32,284 nt of DNA from Chloroflexota bacterium (GCA_020850535.1 JADZEM010000064.1:1-32284); one strand, 5' to 3'. Positions 7,703-16,040 are shown, numbered from the stretch's first letter. Notes: a model not told the origin generated them from the sequence alone. A program made the numbers and translations.

Positions 7703-8623
7703 TCACTCCGCCTCGCCGTCCGCGCGCCGTCCAATCCAGATCTGGAGCAGCGCCAGCGACATCAGGATCGCCCCAAAGACGACTGACATGGCTGCCGCCA
7801 CCCCGAAGCGGTGGAACTGGAAGCCTTCCTTGTAGATCCGGAGCGTCGGCACCTCGGTGAGGTAGCCCGGGCCGCCGTTCGTCAGCACCTGGACCGTGCC
7901 AAAGATCTGGAGGGCGCCCAGCAGCGTCAGCACGCTGACGATGGTGGTGACGGGCATCAGCTGGGGCACGGTGATGTAGCGGAAGCGCGCCCAGGCCCCG
8001 GCCCCATCGATGGAGGCCGCTTCGTACAGCTCACGGGCGACGCCCTGAAGCCCCGCCAGGAACAGCAGGAACCCGAAACCCCAGTGGTACCAGACGTAGA
8101 CCAGCGCCACGCTCGGGAGGGCCGTGCCAGGGTCTGTCAGCCAACGGTTCTGGAGCCACTCCAGGCCGACCGCCGCCAGCCCCCGGTTGAGGATGCCGAT
8201 GGACCCCTGGAGAATCCAGGCGAACATCATCCCCACCACCACCACCGAGAAGACCCCGGGCAGGTAGTAGGCCACCCGGTAGAACGTCGCGCCACGCCGC
8301 ACGTTGTTGACGGCGACCGCCATCCCGAGGGAGAGGATGTTGCCCAGCACAAACCCGACCACACCGAAGATCGCCGCGTTCCCCATCGAGACCCAGAAGA
8401 TCGTGTCGGCCAGGACGCGCTGATAGTTCGCCAGCCCCACGAACGGCGTGTTCCGCCCTACCCCATCCCACTCCTGGAAGCTGAGCGTCAGCCCCTGTGC
8501 GAACGGGTAGAACGTGAACAGCGCCATCAGTACCAGGGCGGGCAGCAGAAACAGGTACCCGGTGATCGCACGCTGAGCGGTCCGGCTGCGCGGGCGGACC
8601 CTCGTCTGGGCCGCGACAGCCAT
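7703..8623 (-). CDS. Carbohydrate ABC transporter permease, MalF-like
   Basis: This is the second membrane subunit of the same CUT1 importer, 306 residues. An Arg-rich N-terminus precedes the first helix (YLFLLPALVLMALFTFYPF). The EAA loop ELYEAASIDGAGAWARF is followed by VPQLMP, and LTNGGPGYLT is the usual motif of MalF-type sugar permeases. The ATG at 8623 is preceded by AAGGAG at five bases and lies two bases after the stop of the binding-protein gene. The frame continues open upstream only as a shadow of that gene. Confidence 0.95.
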   Translation of the reverse strand: MAVAAQTRVRPRSRTAQRAITGYLFLLPALVLMALFTFYPFAQGLTLSFQEWDGVGRNTPFVGLANYQRVLADTIFWVSMGNAAIFGVVGFVLGNILSLGMAVAVNNVRRGATFYRVAYYLPGVFSVVVVGMMFAWILQGSIGILNRGLAAVGLEWLQNRWLTDPGTALPSVALVYVWYHWGFGFLLFLAGLQGVARELYEAASIDGAGAWARFRYITVPQLMPVTTIVSVLTLLGALQIFGTVQVLTNGGPGYLTEVPTLRIYKEGFQFHRFGVAAAMSVVFGAILMSLALLQIWIGRRADGEAE

Positions 8624-8625
8624 GT

Positions 8626-10026
8626 CTACTCCTTCTGTGCCTTTTCCAGGTCGTCCATCACCTGCTCGACGGTCTTCTCCTTGAGCAGCATCGACTGCAC
8701 GCCCTTCATGAACGCCTCGACAATCGGCCCCTTCATCGGGTTCTTCGCCTTGTAGACCTTGTCGATCAGGCCGGCGAAGGTGCTTAGCTGCGGTGAGACC
8801 TTCTGGGGATCGAGCGCGGCCGGGTTCGTCGGAACCAGCGGCACCATCTCCATGAAGGTGATCTCCTGCTCCTTCTCCGTCAGCCACTTGATGTACTTCA
8901 GGGACTCATCGACGTTCTTGCCCTTGGCGTTCACGACGCCATTCTTGCCGGTGCCGCCGAACGTGCGCGGGTCCATTTTGCCGCCGGGCATCTTCGGCAG
9001 CGGGAATGCCGAGTAGGCCGTGAAGTCTGGCGCCGTCGTGACCTGGACGGGGATCGAGACGACGCTCGTCCAGAAGAGGGCAACCTCCTGCACGTTGAAG
9101 AACGACTTCTCGTTGTCCGGAGCCGTCTGGTTCAGGGTTTTATTGAAGATGACGTCGGCGTCGCGCATGTCGATGAAGTACTGAAGCGCGCTCTTCCACG
9201 CGTCCGCCTTGTACGACGCCTTCCCCGCCCGGGTGGCGTCGATCTCCTGATCCGTCAGCCAGTTGGAGGCCAACGACTCGACAAAGCGTGGGATGTAGGT
9301 GTTCGGCACCACGAACGGCCCGATGTTCTTCGCCTTGATCGCCTTCATCATGTCGAGCATCTCGGCGGTCGTGGCCGGGGCCTTCTTCGGGTCAAGGCCA
9401 GCCTTTTCGAGGTGCGCCGGGTTGTACAGCGTCCCGTAGGTGTTGACTTCCCAGGACGCCTTGTAGATGCCCGCTGGCACGCCAGCCGGGTTGTCTGGCA
9501 GGTACTCGTCGAAATCGAGCAGACCTGGGGCGAAGTTCTTGCTCCAGCCCTTGTCCATCTCGGGCTTCAGGTTCAGCGCCCATCCCGCCTTGTAGTACGG
9601 CGACATGTCAGCCGCGCCGATGTCGTAGTAGGCGTCTGGCATGTTGCCGGCGTTGGCGGCAGCCTGGAGCTTCTGCGGATAGTCTGTCGGCCCGGGCGAG
9701 TCGATGGTGACCTTCACACCGGTCTGCTCAGTGTAGCGCGTCGCGAGCGCCTCCATCGCCTTGGCTTGCCCACGCGACTGGTTCAGGTAGACGATCTCGC
9801 CGCCGCCAGCCTTTGCCGGGGCGGCCGGCGCAGCCGCGGCGGGAGCCGCCGGCTTGCTGTCAGCCGGCTTGCTGCTTGCGGCGCCACTGTCGGCCGGCTT
9901 CGCAGGGGCGGCGGCCGGCGAGGCCTGTTGACCGCATGCAGCAACGACAGCCGAGAGCGCGGGGAGCGCAGCCAGCCCCAGTCCAACGCGAAGAACGGTA
10001 CGTCGACTCAACCGTGCGCTATGCAT
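8626..10026 (-). CDS. Extracellular sugar-binding lipoprotein of ABC importer (Tat-type)
   Basis: The 466-residue substrate-binding protein captures sugar outside the membrane for the two permeases that follow. It carries a twin-arginine motif SRRTVLR (residues 7-13), a hydrophobic stretch, and a lipobox VVAAC with Cys31 as the lipidated residue. An Ala/Pro/Lys-rich spacer (about 34-72) links the anchor to the family 1-type binding domain (EIVYLNQSRGQAKAMEALA onward). The Shine-Dalgarno sequence is weak (GAGG 11 bases from ATG). It is the first gene of the operon. A 9-bp dyad lies about 67 nt before its start. Ligand is unknown. Confidence 0.94.
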   Translation of the reverse strand: MHSARLSRRTVLRVGLGLAALPALSAVVAACGQQASPAAAPAKPADSGAASSKPADSKPAAPAAAAPAAPAKAGGGEIVYLNQSRGQAKAMEALATRYTEQTGVKVTIDSPGPTDYPQKLQAAANAGNMPDAYYDIGAADMSPYYKAGWALNLKPEMDKGWSKNFAPGLLDFDEYLPDNPAGVPAGIYKASWEVNTYGTLYNPAHLEKAGLDPKKAPATTAEMLDMMKAIKAKNIGPFVVPNTYIPRFVESLASNWLTDQEIDATRAGKASYKADAWKSALQYFIDMRDADVIFNKTLNQTAPDNEKSFFNVQEVALFWTSVVSIPVQVTTAPDFTAYSAFPLPKMPGGKMDPRTFGGTGKNGVVNAKGKNVDESLKYIKWLTEKEQEITFMEMVPLVPTNPAALDPQKVSPQLSTFAGLIDKVYKAKNPMKGPIVEAFMKGVQSMLLKEKTVEQVMDDLEKAQKE

Positions 10027-10092
10027 CGTCGTAGGCGCCTCACTCTGCGACTGTCACTGTCGCGTACATTCGTGGCGGGCAAACACACCGAT

Positions 10093-10116
10093 CGAGCGTG
10101 TCTGCAAACACGCTCG
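10093..10116. promoter_or_regulatory. Operator-like dyad between divergent importer and dehydratase genes
   Basis: CGAGCGTGT (10093-10101) and ACACGCTCG (10108-10116) are perfect inverted complements with a 6-nt spacer. The word GCAAACAC also occurs as a direct repeat at 10079-10086 and 10105-10112, 26 bp apart. The dyad lies in the 279-nt gap between the divergent sugar-binding protein and the GalD-like gene, where a shared LacI- or GntR-type repressor could control both. The regulator is not in this window. Confidence 0.5.
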
Positions 10117-10305
10117 TTACTAGTATGCTGAGGGGCGGGGAAGCCTGCAACCGTCACGTCTCAGTGGGGCGCCCGATGGCCGCGGCGCAGGATTTTGCGG
10201 GGCGCCCGGATGCCTTGTGGAGCCTTGACCGCGCTGCACACCATCGGTAGCCTTCCGGGCCATGCGCACCGGCGCCGATGGCCGGTCGCCTGGAGCCATG
10301 AACGC

Positions 10306-11448
10306 ATGAAGATCACCGACGTCAAGACCTACCTGGTCGCGGCGTACCGCCCTGGCGGATGGGCCGCGCGCAACTGGTGCATTGTTGAGGTCCACACTGA
10401 CGAGGGCATCACCGGCATTGGCGAGGCCAGCGGCTGGCCGCGGGTTATCCAGCAGGCCGTTGAGGACTTCAAGGGCGTGATCGTCGGCGAGGATCCGGGC
10501 CGCATCGAGCGCATCTGGCAGAAGATGTTCATCGCGCAGATGGGGCACGGCGTCACCGGGGTGGTCGGCGGCGGCGCGATGACCGGCATCGAGATCGCCC
10601 TCTGGGACATTCTGGGCAAGGCGGTCAACAAGCCGATCTGCGACCTGATCGGCGGGCGCATCCGCGACACCGTCCGCGTCTATGCCCACGCCGGCAACGT
10701 GGACCGCGCCCAGGAGCTACGGGATCGGGGGTTCGACGCGCTGAAGTGCTCGCGCCTCGAATCGCCCGTGCAGTTGATCCGGGACGTTCGGCGGGCGCTC
10801 GGCGACGAGGTCGACCTGATGACGGATGTGCACGGGCCGCCCTGGTACAGCGTGCCGGACGCCATCCGCGTCGGCCAGGAGCTTGAGGAGTACGACGTCC
10901 TCTTCTACGAGGATCCGGTCCCGCCGGAGAACGTAGACGCGCTGGCGAAGGTCTCGGCCGGCATCAGCGTGCCGCTGGCGGCCGGCGAGCGCTATTCGAA
11001 CCTCTGGGGCTTCCGCGAGATCATCGAGCGGGAGATCGTGGACGTGGTGCAGCCGGACATGGGCCGGGCCGGCGGCTTCATGCAGATGAAGAAGATCGCG
11101 GCGATGGCCGAGGCGCACTATATCGGCGTGGCCCCGCACGACGGCTCGAACGGGCCGATTGCCGAGGCGGCGGCGGTGCACCTGATGGCGTCGATCCCGA
11201 ACTGTCTGATCCTGGAGCATCTTGAGGACGACGTCCCCTGGCGCTACGACCTGGCGACGCCGCTCAAGATCACCAACGGCCAGATCGAGGTGCCGACCGG
11301 GCCGGGCCTCGGCATCGAGTTCAATCCGGAGGTGGCGCTGGCCCACCCCGCCGAGCGCAACCTCGCGCCGCCATCGGATGCCGTGGTGGAGCGGACCTAC
11401 GTCCAGGCCCGCCCACGCCGCTCCCGCCTGTTTCGCACGACGGACTAG
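10306..11448 (+). CDS. Enolase-superfamily acid-sugar dehydratase (mandelate racemase/galactonate dehydratase-like)
   Basis: This 380-residue enzyme should abstract the alpha proton of a sugar acid and dehydrate it to a 2-keto-3-deoxy product. The capping domain is residues 1-120, followed by a TIM barrel. Magnesium ligands are the Asp in LMTDVHG, Glu in YEDP and Glu in AAGER. The D-x-H variant matches D-galactonate dehydratase, as does QPDMGRAGG; the catalytic His-side motif is APHDGSNGP. The second-strand motif is K-C-S rather than K-x-K. The ATG at 10306 begins MKITDVKTYLV, the family's usual start, with GGAG ten bases upstream. It is divergent from the sugar importer, which may import its substrate. 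Exact substrate is not predictable. Confidence 0.92.
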   Translation: MKITDVKTYLVAAYRPGGWAARNWCIVEVHTDEGITGIGEASGWPRVIQQAVEDFKGVIVGEDPGRIERIWQKMFIAQMGHGVTGVVGGGAMTGIEIALWDILGKAVNKPICDLIGGRIRDTVRVYAHAGNVDRAQELRDRGFDALKCSRLESPVQLIRDVRRALGDEVDLMTDVHGPPWYSVPDAIRVGQELEEYDVLFYEDPVPPENVDALAKVSAGISVPLAAGERYSNLWGFREIIEREIVDVVQPDMGRAGGFMQMKKIAAMAEAHYIGVAPHDGSNGPIAEAAAVHLMASIPNCLILEHLEDDVPWRYDLATPLKITNGQIEVPTGPGLGIEFNPEVALAHPAERNLAPPSDAVVERTYVQARPRRSRLFRTTD

Positions 11449-11455
11449 CGATCCG

Positions 11456-11480
11456 CCTGCTTGAGCTTCGTTCAGGCAGG
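11456..11480. terminator. Hairpin between convergent genes
   Basis: CCTGCTTGA (11456-11464) pairs with TCAGGCAGG (11472-11480), nine pairs including one wobble, with a 7-nt loop. It sits directly after the dehydratase stop and overlaps the stop of the oppositely oriented zinc-ribbon gene, so it could terminate both. Confidence 0.5.
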
Positions 11481-11684
11481 TGGTTCGCCGGGTCGGCGCT
11501 CATCAGCCTGTTGCGGACGACGCGGGCGGGGAGTCCGCGTCAACTGCTGGTAGCAGAAGCGGCAGATCAACAGGACCACGCGCTCGCCGCTGGGCCGGAC
11601 GATGCTGAGCCGGCCCAGCTTTGGCGCTGGCCGGTCGCAGTTGCGGCAGATCGGCTGTGCCCGCGTTCGGGCGTCCCCAGGCAT
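11472..11684 (-). CDS. Small two-CxxC zinc-ribbon protein
   Basis: This is a 70-residue protein of unknown function. Two knuckles, ICRNCDRPAP (about residues 12-21) and LICRFCYQQL (about 39-48), are separated by about 25 residues, the layout of a single zinc-binding ribbon. The C-terminal 20 residues are Arg/Pro/Gln-rich and look disordered. The ATG at 11684 has GGAGG four bases upstream; the frame is open further back but that part looks non-coding. It follows the carboxymuconolactone-decarboxylase family gene on the same strand after 146 nt. A nucleic-acid-binding or structural role is possible, but nothing in the sequence proves one. Confidence 0.7.
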   Translation of the reverse strand: MPGDARTRAQPICRNCDRPAPKLGRLSIVRPSGERVVLLICRFCYQQLTRTPRPRRPQQADERRPGEPPA

Positions 11685-11830
11685 GACCCCTCCAGGCAGG
11701 TCGTCGTCTTCTGCGCGATGTGCCGTCGAGACCGTACACATCTCGTTCCAGGAGACGGACGAGGCATGCCAGGAGGGGGCATCGCAGCAGGAGACAGCCA
11801 CCCGGCGGGCCAATGGCCGGGTGCGTGCTG

Positions 11831-12232
11831 CTACTTTCGGGCCGCAAAGACCTCGTTGGCGATCTCCAGCGCCGTCAGCCCGGACGGAAACCCGACGTAG
11901 GCGATCAGGTGCACAATGGCCTCGGTGATCTCCTCCGGGGTGATGCCCTGGTTCAGCGCCCCGCCGATGTGCCCCTTGAGCTGACGCTCCTTCCCCTGCG
12001 ACACCAGCGCCGCGATGGTCAGCAGGCGCCGCGTCTTCAGGTCGATGTGCGAGCCTTCGCGGCCCCAGGTGTCCCCGAAGCAGAACTCGACGAGCTTCCG
12101 CTGGACGTCGTCAGCCTGCTCCGGCGGCAGGTTCGGGAACCGATTGCGGCCCGGCCCGGGCGCCGCGTTACCAATCGCCTTCATGGTCGCTGCGCCGCGC
12201 TCGTACATCGGGCTCTTGTCGTCGTTCGCCAT
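11831..12232 (-). CDS. Carboxymuconolactone decarboxylase family protein
   Basis: This 133-residue all-alpha protein belongs to the CMD/AhpD-like superfamily. The central stretch KTRRLLTIAALVSQGKE, followed by LKGHIGGALNQGITPEEI and YVGFPSGLTAL, is the pattern of gamma-carboxymuconolactone decarboxylases. The redox CxxC of AhpD is absent, so a peroxidase role is unlikely. The ATG at 12232 has AGGGAG ten bases upstream; an in-frame GTG at 12241 is less likely. Members are often fused to or neighbour aromatic or hydroxyacid pathways. No other protocatechuate-pathway genes are in the window, so the reaction is uncertain. An 11-bp dyad lies 31 nt upstream. Confidence 0.9.
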   Translation of the reverse strand: MANDDKSPMYERGAATMKAIGNAAPGPGRNRFPNLPPEQADDVQRKLVEFCFGDTWGREGSHIDLKTRRLLTIAALVSQGKERQLKGHIGGALNQGITPEEITEAIVHLIAYVGFPSGLTALEIANEVFAARK

Positions 12233-12262
12233 GACTCCCACGCTCCCTGGTCGTGCAGATTC

Positions 12263-12294
12263 GGGCGGCCGGCCGTGACCGACGCCGGCCGCCC
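12263..12294. promoter_or_regulatory. Perfect 11-bp dyad upstream of the CMD-family gene
   Basis: GGGCGGCCGGC (12263-12273) and GCCGGCCGCCC (12284-12294) pair perfectly around a 10-nt loop, 31 nt before the minus-strand start at 12232. It could be a leader hairpin or operator. No minus-strand gene lies upstream that would need a terminator here. Confidence 0.45.
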
Positions 12295-12734
12295 CCGTTT
12301 ATCCGCCGGCAAGGCAGGCGCGCGCCAGCGGAGGGGATCGACCTGCGTGCACCGGCTCGCATGAGGAACGCGACGGAGCACCCGTTCGCGGCATCGGAGC
12401 GGACCGAGCGGAACCGACCTGGGAGCGCTCGGGACAGGGGGGCGCACGTGGTCGCGTGTCAGGCGGACAACACGCCGGGGCTGTGCAGACCGACAGCCAC
12501 CTGCGAGCGGCTGACCTATCGTAAGGGCGGACCGAGCCGGCGAAGAGGCCAGTCGGTCGCGACGAGGCGGGACCAGCGCTGCTACTGCTGGCGCTCCCGC
12601 GCTGGCGAGCGCTCCGGAATCCCGGTCGGCCGATCCACCTGCACGGGCTCCACGGCCTGTCCACGGCTCACGCGTCTCCCCTGATGCCGCGCGACAGCAG
12701 ATGGTGGCGCGTCGATCTGCCATGGGAGGCTACG
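12295..12734. other. Gene-free intergenic stretch
   Basis: About 440 nt between two divergent genes. Open frames exist on both strands, but they are Arg/Pro/Ser-rich, lack ribosome sites and resemble no family I know. It must hold the promoters for both neighbours, but I see no good -35/-10 pair. Confidence 0.5.
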
Positions 12735-13976
12735 ATGCACGTTCGTACTGGCGACACGCGGCGACACAAGCTCGCGGGCAGCAATGTTCTCTGGGGCGCC
12801 GGACGACCGGCGGGCCGTTGCGTCCGTACCGTGGCCGCCTTCGTCGTGGCGCTGGCGCTCGTGGTGGGGCAGCCGTCCGCTCCGGCCGACGCGGCCAATC
12901 CGACCCTCTCGGTGACGCCCGGCAGCCTGGTGTTGGACAGCGGCACGTCCGGGGTTGTCCACGTGACCTGGTCCAGCGGCGGGCCTGTGGTGGCGAACGT
13001 TCGGTATCACACAGAGTCCGATCCGCAATGGCAGATCACCGCGCTGACCGGCGCGGCTGGCACGGGCAAGCCGCTGACCGTCGCCTGCTGCCACACTTAT
13101 ACGTTCGCGCTGTTCGCCACCGCCGGCGGGCAGATGCTCGGCGTGCCGCCGGTCACGGTGGTCACCAAACCGAAGGTGCTGCTTGACCCTGGCTGCCTGA
13201 TCCAATGCATCACGCAGTCGCAGCTTGGGCCGCATGGCACCTACGCCGACTTCTTCATCAAGACGAACGAGCCGGCGATGATCTCGATCCAGGCGAGCAC
13301 CCAGCCCCCGAACCCCGACGGCACGCTCACCGGCAAGCCGATTGCTGCGAGCGTGTTCGGTATCCTGCCGGGCACGCAGCTCAGCGGTGTCCTCTCCGAT
13401 CTGAGTCCGAGCACGCAGTACCACTACGTCATACAGGCTCATGACCAGGACGGTCACACCTCCACGCAAGCGGGCACATTCACGACCAAGAAGCGGTATG
13501 TGAAGGTGACGTTCACCAAGATCTGGGTGACCGACGACGGCGACGGTGGCCTCGCGGGTGACGGCGAGCTTGCCTTCTACGCCTGGCTGAACGACGTTGG
13601 CATCAATGCGATCGCGCAGCCCGCGAACACCTGGCCGTTGCTTCACGCAGGCAGCATTGGCACGGGTGAGCAGGTGGTGCTCGGCACGACCGTGGAGATG
13701 CCCAATCCCAGCAGTCAGCTCAAGGTGCGCGTGTTTGGCCACGAGGATGATGGCTCGGGTGACTGCTTCGTCCACCTGAAGTGCGATGATTGGAACGAGG
13801 TGACCAAGATCGTGACCGCCGGCGGATCGACATGTGGTGACATGTCGATCCGCCGGCCTCGATGCGGCGCCAGCGACTCCATCTCAGCACCTCTCAGCGT
13901 GAGGGCCATGCGGCGTCTTCAGGAAAGGGTCAGCTTCCCCCAGCGGCAACTTCAGCCACGGGTGCGATCCTGCTAG
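12735..13976 (+). CDS. Secreted FN3-like domain protein of unknown function
   Basis: The precursor has 413 residues. An unusually long signal peptide ends near PADAA (about residue 53). Three beta-rich parts follow. The middle one has LSPSTQYHYVIQAHDQDG, the fibronectin type III/purple-acid-phosphatase N-domain pattern. The last begins VKVTFTKIWVTDDGDGG and is Asp/Gly-rich, suggesting calcium binding. The ATG at 12735 has GGGAGG five bases upstream. After VTKIVTAGG the coding frame runs straight through a perfect 18-bp inverted repeat and then about 40 residues (ending LQPRVRSC) with no GC bias at third positions. The C-terminus may thus be a readthrough extension caused by loss of an earlier stop. 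The next gene on this strand is the Cthe_2159-like lipoprotein. Confidence 0.8.
   Translation: MHVRTGDTRRHKLAGSNVLWGAGRPAGRCVRTVAAFVVALALVVGQPSAPADAANPTLSVTPGSLVLDSGTSGVVHVTWSSGGPVVANVRYHTESDPQWQITALTGAAGTGKPLTVACCHTYTFALFATAGGQMLGVPPVTVVTKPKVLLDPGCLIQCITQSQLGPHGTYADFFIKTNEPAMISIQASTQPPNPDGTLTGKPIAASVFGILPGTQLSGVLSDLSPSTQYHYVIQAHDQDGHTSTQAGTFTTKKRYVKVTFTKIWVTDDGDGGLAGDGELAFYAWLNDVGINAIAQPANTWPLLHAGSIGTGEQVVLGTTVEMPNPSSQLKVRVFGHEDDGSGDCFVHLKCDDWNEVTKIVTAGGSTCGDMSIRRPRCGASDSISAPLSVRAMRRLQERVSFPQRQLQPRVRSC
13818..13857. repeat. Perfect 18-bp hairpin inside coding frame
   Basis: Arms 13818-13835 and 13840-13857 are exact complements around a GGTG loop. It looks like an intrinsic terminator stem, but lacks a T-run and lies about 120 nt before the stop codon of the FN3-like gene. 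Confidence 0.85.
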
Positions 13977-13985
13977 CAGACGACG

Positions 13986-14010
13986 CGCCGGCCGTCAGTA
14001 GACGGCGGCG
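13986..14010. terminator. Intergenic stem-loop
   Basis: CGCC-G-GCCGTC, loop AGTA, GACGGC-GGCG: ten base pairs with a single bulge, between the FN3-like gene and the next start at 14035. It could be a terminator or attenuator. There is no T-run. Confidence 0.4.
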
Positions 14011-14034
14011 CTTCACCTCCTCACCTGAAAGACG

Positions 14035-15897
14035 ATGATGACGATGAATCGCCTCACCTCAACCGCTCTGAGTATCGCGGCGCTCGTGACGGTCCTCGCG
14101 ACCGCCTGTGCGCCCGTCCGGCCCCTATCCCCCCAGGCGACCGCGCCAGCGCCGATCGCCGCCACGGCCCCGGGCGCTGCCGTCCTGTCGCCGGCCACGG
14201 CTGCCCTCCCGAAGACCGCCGCCCTGCCAGCGACGACCGTCACCGTGTCGCCCAGCGCGTCGGCGGCCCCCGCGGCCTCGGCCACGACCATCGCCCTGGG
14301 CCAGCAGATCCTCGTCGAGGGGGCCGGGGCTGCCGTGCAGGGCACGACCGTCACCATCTCGGCCGGCGGCGTCTACCGCCTGACCGGCAGCGTCGAGGAT
14401 GGGCAGGTCGTCGTGGCGGCCGGCAAGTCGGACACCGTGCAACTGATCCTGGATGGCGCCGGCATCACCTCGAAGACCGGCGCGCCGATCTCGGTGACCT
14501 CGGCCAAGGCGGTCCAGGTCGTGCTGGCGGACGGCAGCCAGAACTACCTCGCCGATGCGGCCTCGCGCCCGTCCACGCCGGCCGGGGCCGACGAGGCGAA
14601 CGCTGCGCTCTACAGCACGGTCGATCTCTCCATCGACGGCGGCGGCTCGCTGGTGGTTCACGCGCGCTACAACGACGGCATCGCCAGCAAGGACGACCTC
14701 AAGATCGCCGGTGGCAGCCTCGCCGTGACGTCCGTGGCGGACGGCATCCGGGGCCGCGACAGCCTCCGCATCGACGGCGGCAGCATCGTCGTCAACGCCG
14801 GCAAGGACGGCCTCAAGTCCAGCAACGACGAAGACCCCGACAAGGGTGCCGTGACCATCTCGGCCGGCACGGTCCAGGTGACGGCGCGCGAGGATGGCAT
14901 CCAGGCCGAGACGAACGTCGCCATCAGCGGCGGCGATCTCGTCATCACCGCCGGCGGCGGCAGCGCGGCCGGCGCACCCAGCGACGACGTGAGCGCCAAG
15001 GGGATCAAGGGCGCGGTGGGCGTCACCATCACGGGCGGCTTGATCTCGGTGGACGCCGCCGACGACGCCGTGCACGCCAACGGCAACGTGACCGTCCGGG
15101 GCGGCACGCTCCTGCTGGCGACCGGCGACGACGGCATGCACGCCGACACGTCGCTGGAGATCGCCGGCGGCGAGATCATCATCAGCGGGTCGAACGAGGG
15201 GATCGAGAGCGCCAGCATCACCATCGCCGATGGGCGGATGCAGATCACCTCGCGTGACGACGGCCTGAACGCGGCCGGCGGCGACGCCGAGAGCGGCTGG
15301 CCGGGCCAGAACCTGTTCGGCGCGACGGCCTCGCAGTACCACCTCACCATCAGCGGCGGGTCGGTGACGATTGACTCTGGCACGGACGGCATCGACGCCA
15401 ATGGCTCGATCGACATGACCGGCGGCACGGTCGTCGTCCACGGCCCGACAGCCCGCAACGACGGGGCCCTCGACTACGACGGCACGTTCAACCTGTCTGG
15501 CGGCACGCTGGTCGCGGCGGGCAGCGCTGGCATGGCCCAGGCCCCGAGCACCTCCTCGACCCAGCCCTCGGTGCTGATCGGGTTCGCGTCCTCCCAGCCG
15601 GCCGGCACGCTGGTGCACATCGGCGCGGCTGACGGAAGCGAGCTGCTGACGTTCGCGCCGGCCAAGGCGTACCAGACGCTGGTGGTCAGCAGCCCGGCGC
15701 TCGCGCGTGGCGTCACCTACGTCGTGCAGACGGGCGGCAGTTCGACGGGCGTGGCCACCGACGGGGTGTACACCGGCGGCACGTACACGGACGGCGCGCA
15801 GTCCACGAGCTTCACGGTGGCGGGCTCGGTGACCAACGCCGGCACGGTGACCAGCGGCCCTGGCGGCGGCCCTGGCCGGGGCGGCCCGCCCCGGTAG
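14035..15897 (+). CDS. Cthe_2159-type carbohydrate-binding beta-helix lipoprotein
   Basis: This 620-residue cell-surface protein resembles Cthe_2159, the polygalacturonate-binding right-handed beta-helix of Clostridium thermocellum. The lipobox is LATAC (Cys about residue 25). An Ala/Pro/Thr-rich spacer follows to about residue 85. Then come repeated rungs with the pattern DGI...xIxGGxxxIxA (for example YNDGIASKDDLKIAGGS, ADGIRGRDSLRIDGGS, EDGIQAETNVAISGGD), rich in Asp at turns that bind calcium in the family. The tail ends in Gly/Pro/Arg (GPGGGPGRGGPPR). ATG codons at 14035, 14038 and 14044 are all possible; the ribosome site is weak (GAAAG). It converges with the giant secreted protein. 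The role is inferred to be pectin or uronan binding at the surface. Confidence 0.9.
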   Translation: MMTMNRLTSTALSIAALVTVLATACAPVRPLSPQATAPAPIAATAPGAAVLSPATAALPKTAALPATTVTVSPSASAAPAASATTIALGQQILVEGAGAAVQGTTVTISAGGVYRLTGSVEDGQVVVAAGKSDTVQLILDGAGITSKTGAPISVTSAKAVQVVLADGSQNYLADAASRPSTPAGADEANAALYSTVDLSIDGGGSLVVHARYNDGIASKDDLKIAGGSLAVTSVADGIRGRDSLRIDGGSIVVNAGKDGLKSSNDEDPDKGAVTISAGTVQVTAREDGIQAETNVAISGGDLVITAGGGSAAGAPSDDVSAKGIKGAVGVTITGGLISVDAADDAVHANGNVTVRGGTLLLATGDDGMHADTSLEIAGGEIIISGSNEGIESASITIADGRMQITSRDDGLNAAGGDAESGWPGQNLFGATASQYHLTISGGSVTIDSGTDGIDANGSIDMTGGTVVVHGPTARNDGALDYDGTFNLSGGTLVAAGSAGMAQAPSTSSTQPSVLIGFASSQPAGTLVHIGAADGSELLTFAPAKAYQTLVVSSPALARGVTYVVQTGGSSTGVATDGVYTGGTYTDGAQSTSFTVAGSVTNAGTVTSGPGGGPGRGGPPR

Positions 15898-16040
15898 CGC
15901 CGAACGTCGGGTCTTGGAGGCGGATGCTGAGCATCTCGCGAGTGTAGGATGTGCCCGGGCCGCGAAATCGTTCGTGACCCAGGCACGTCAGTCCGCCTGT
16001 CCGGATCAGACGGCACGATCAGGCATTGGCGCGTAGGATT

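Noticed and set aside
12253-12684. Plus-strand open frame of 143 codons in the gap before the FN3-like gene
   Set aside because: No ribosome site, random Arg/Pro/Ser composition and no domain.
14125-15618. 497-codon minus-strand open frame opposite the beta-helix lipoprotein
   Set aside because: Periodic repeats on the plus strand force an open antisense frame. There is no ribosome site and no recognisable family.
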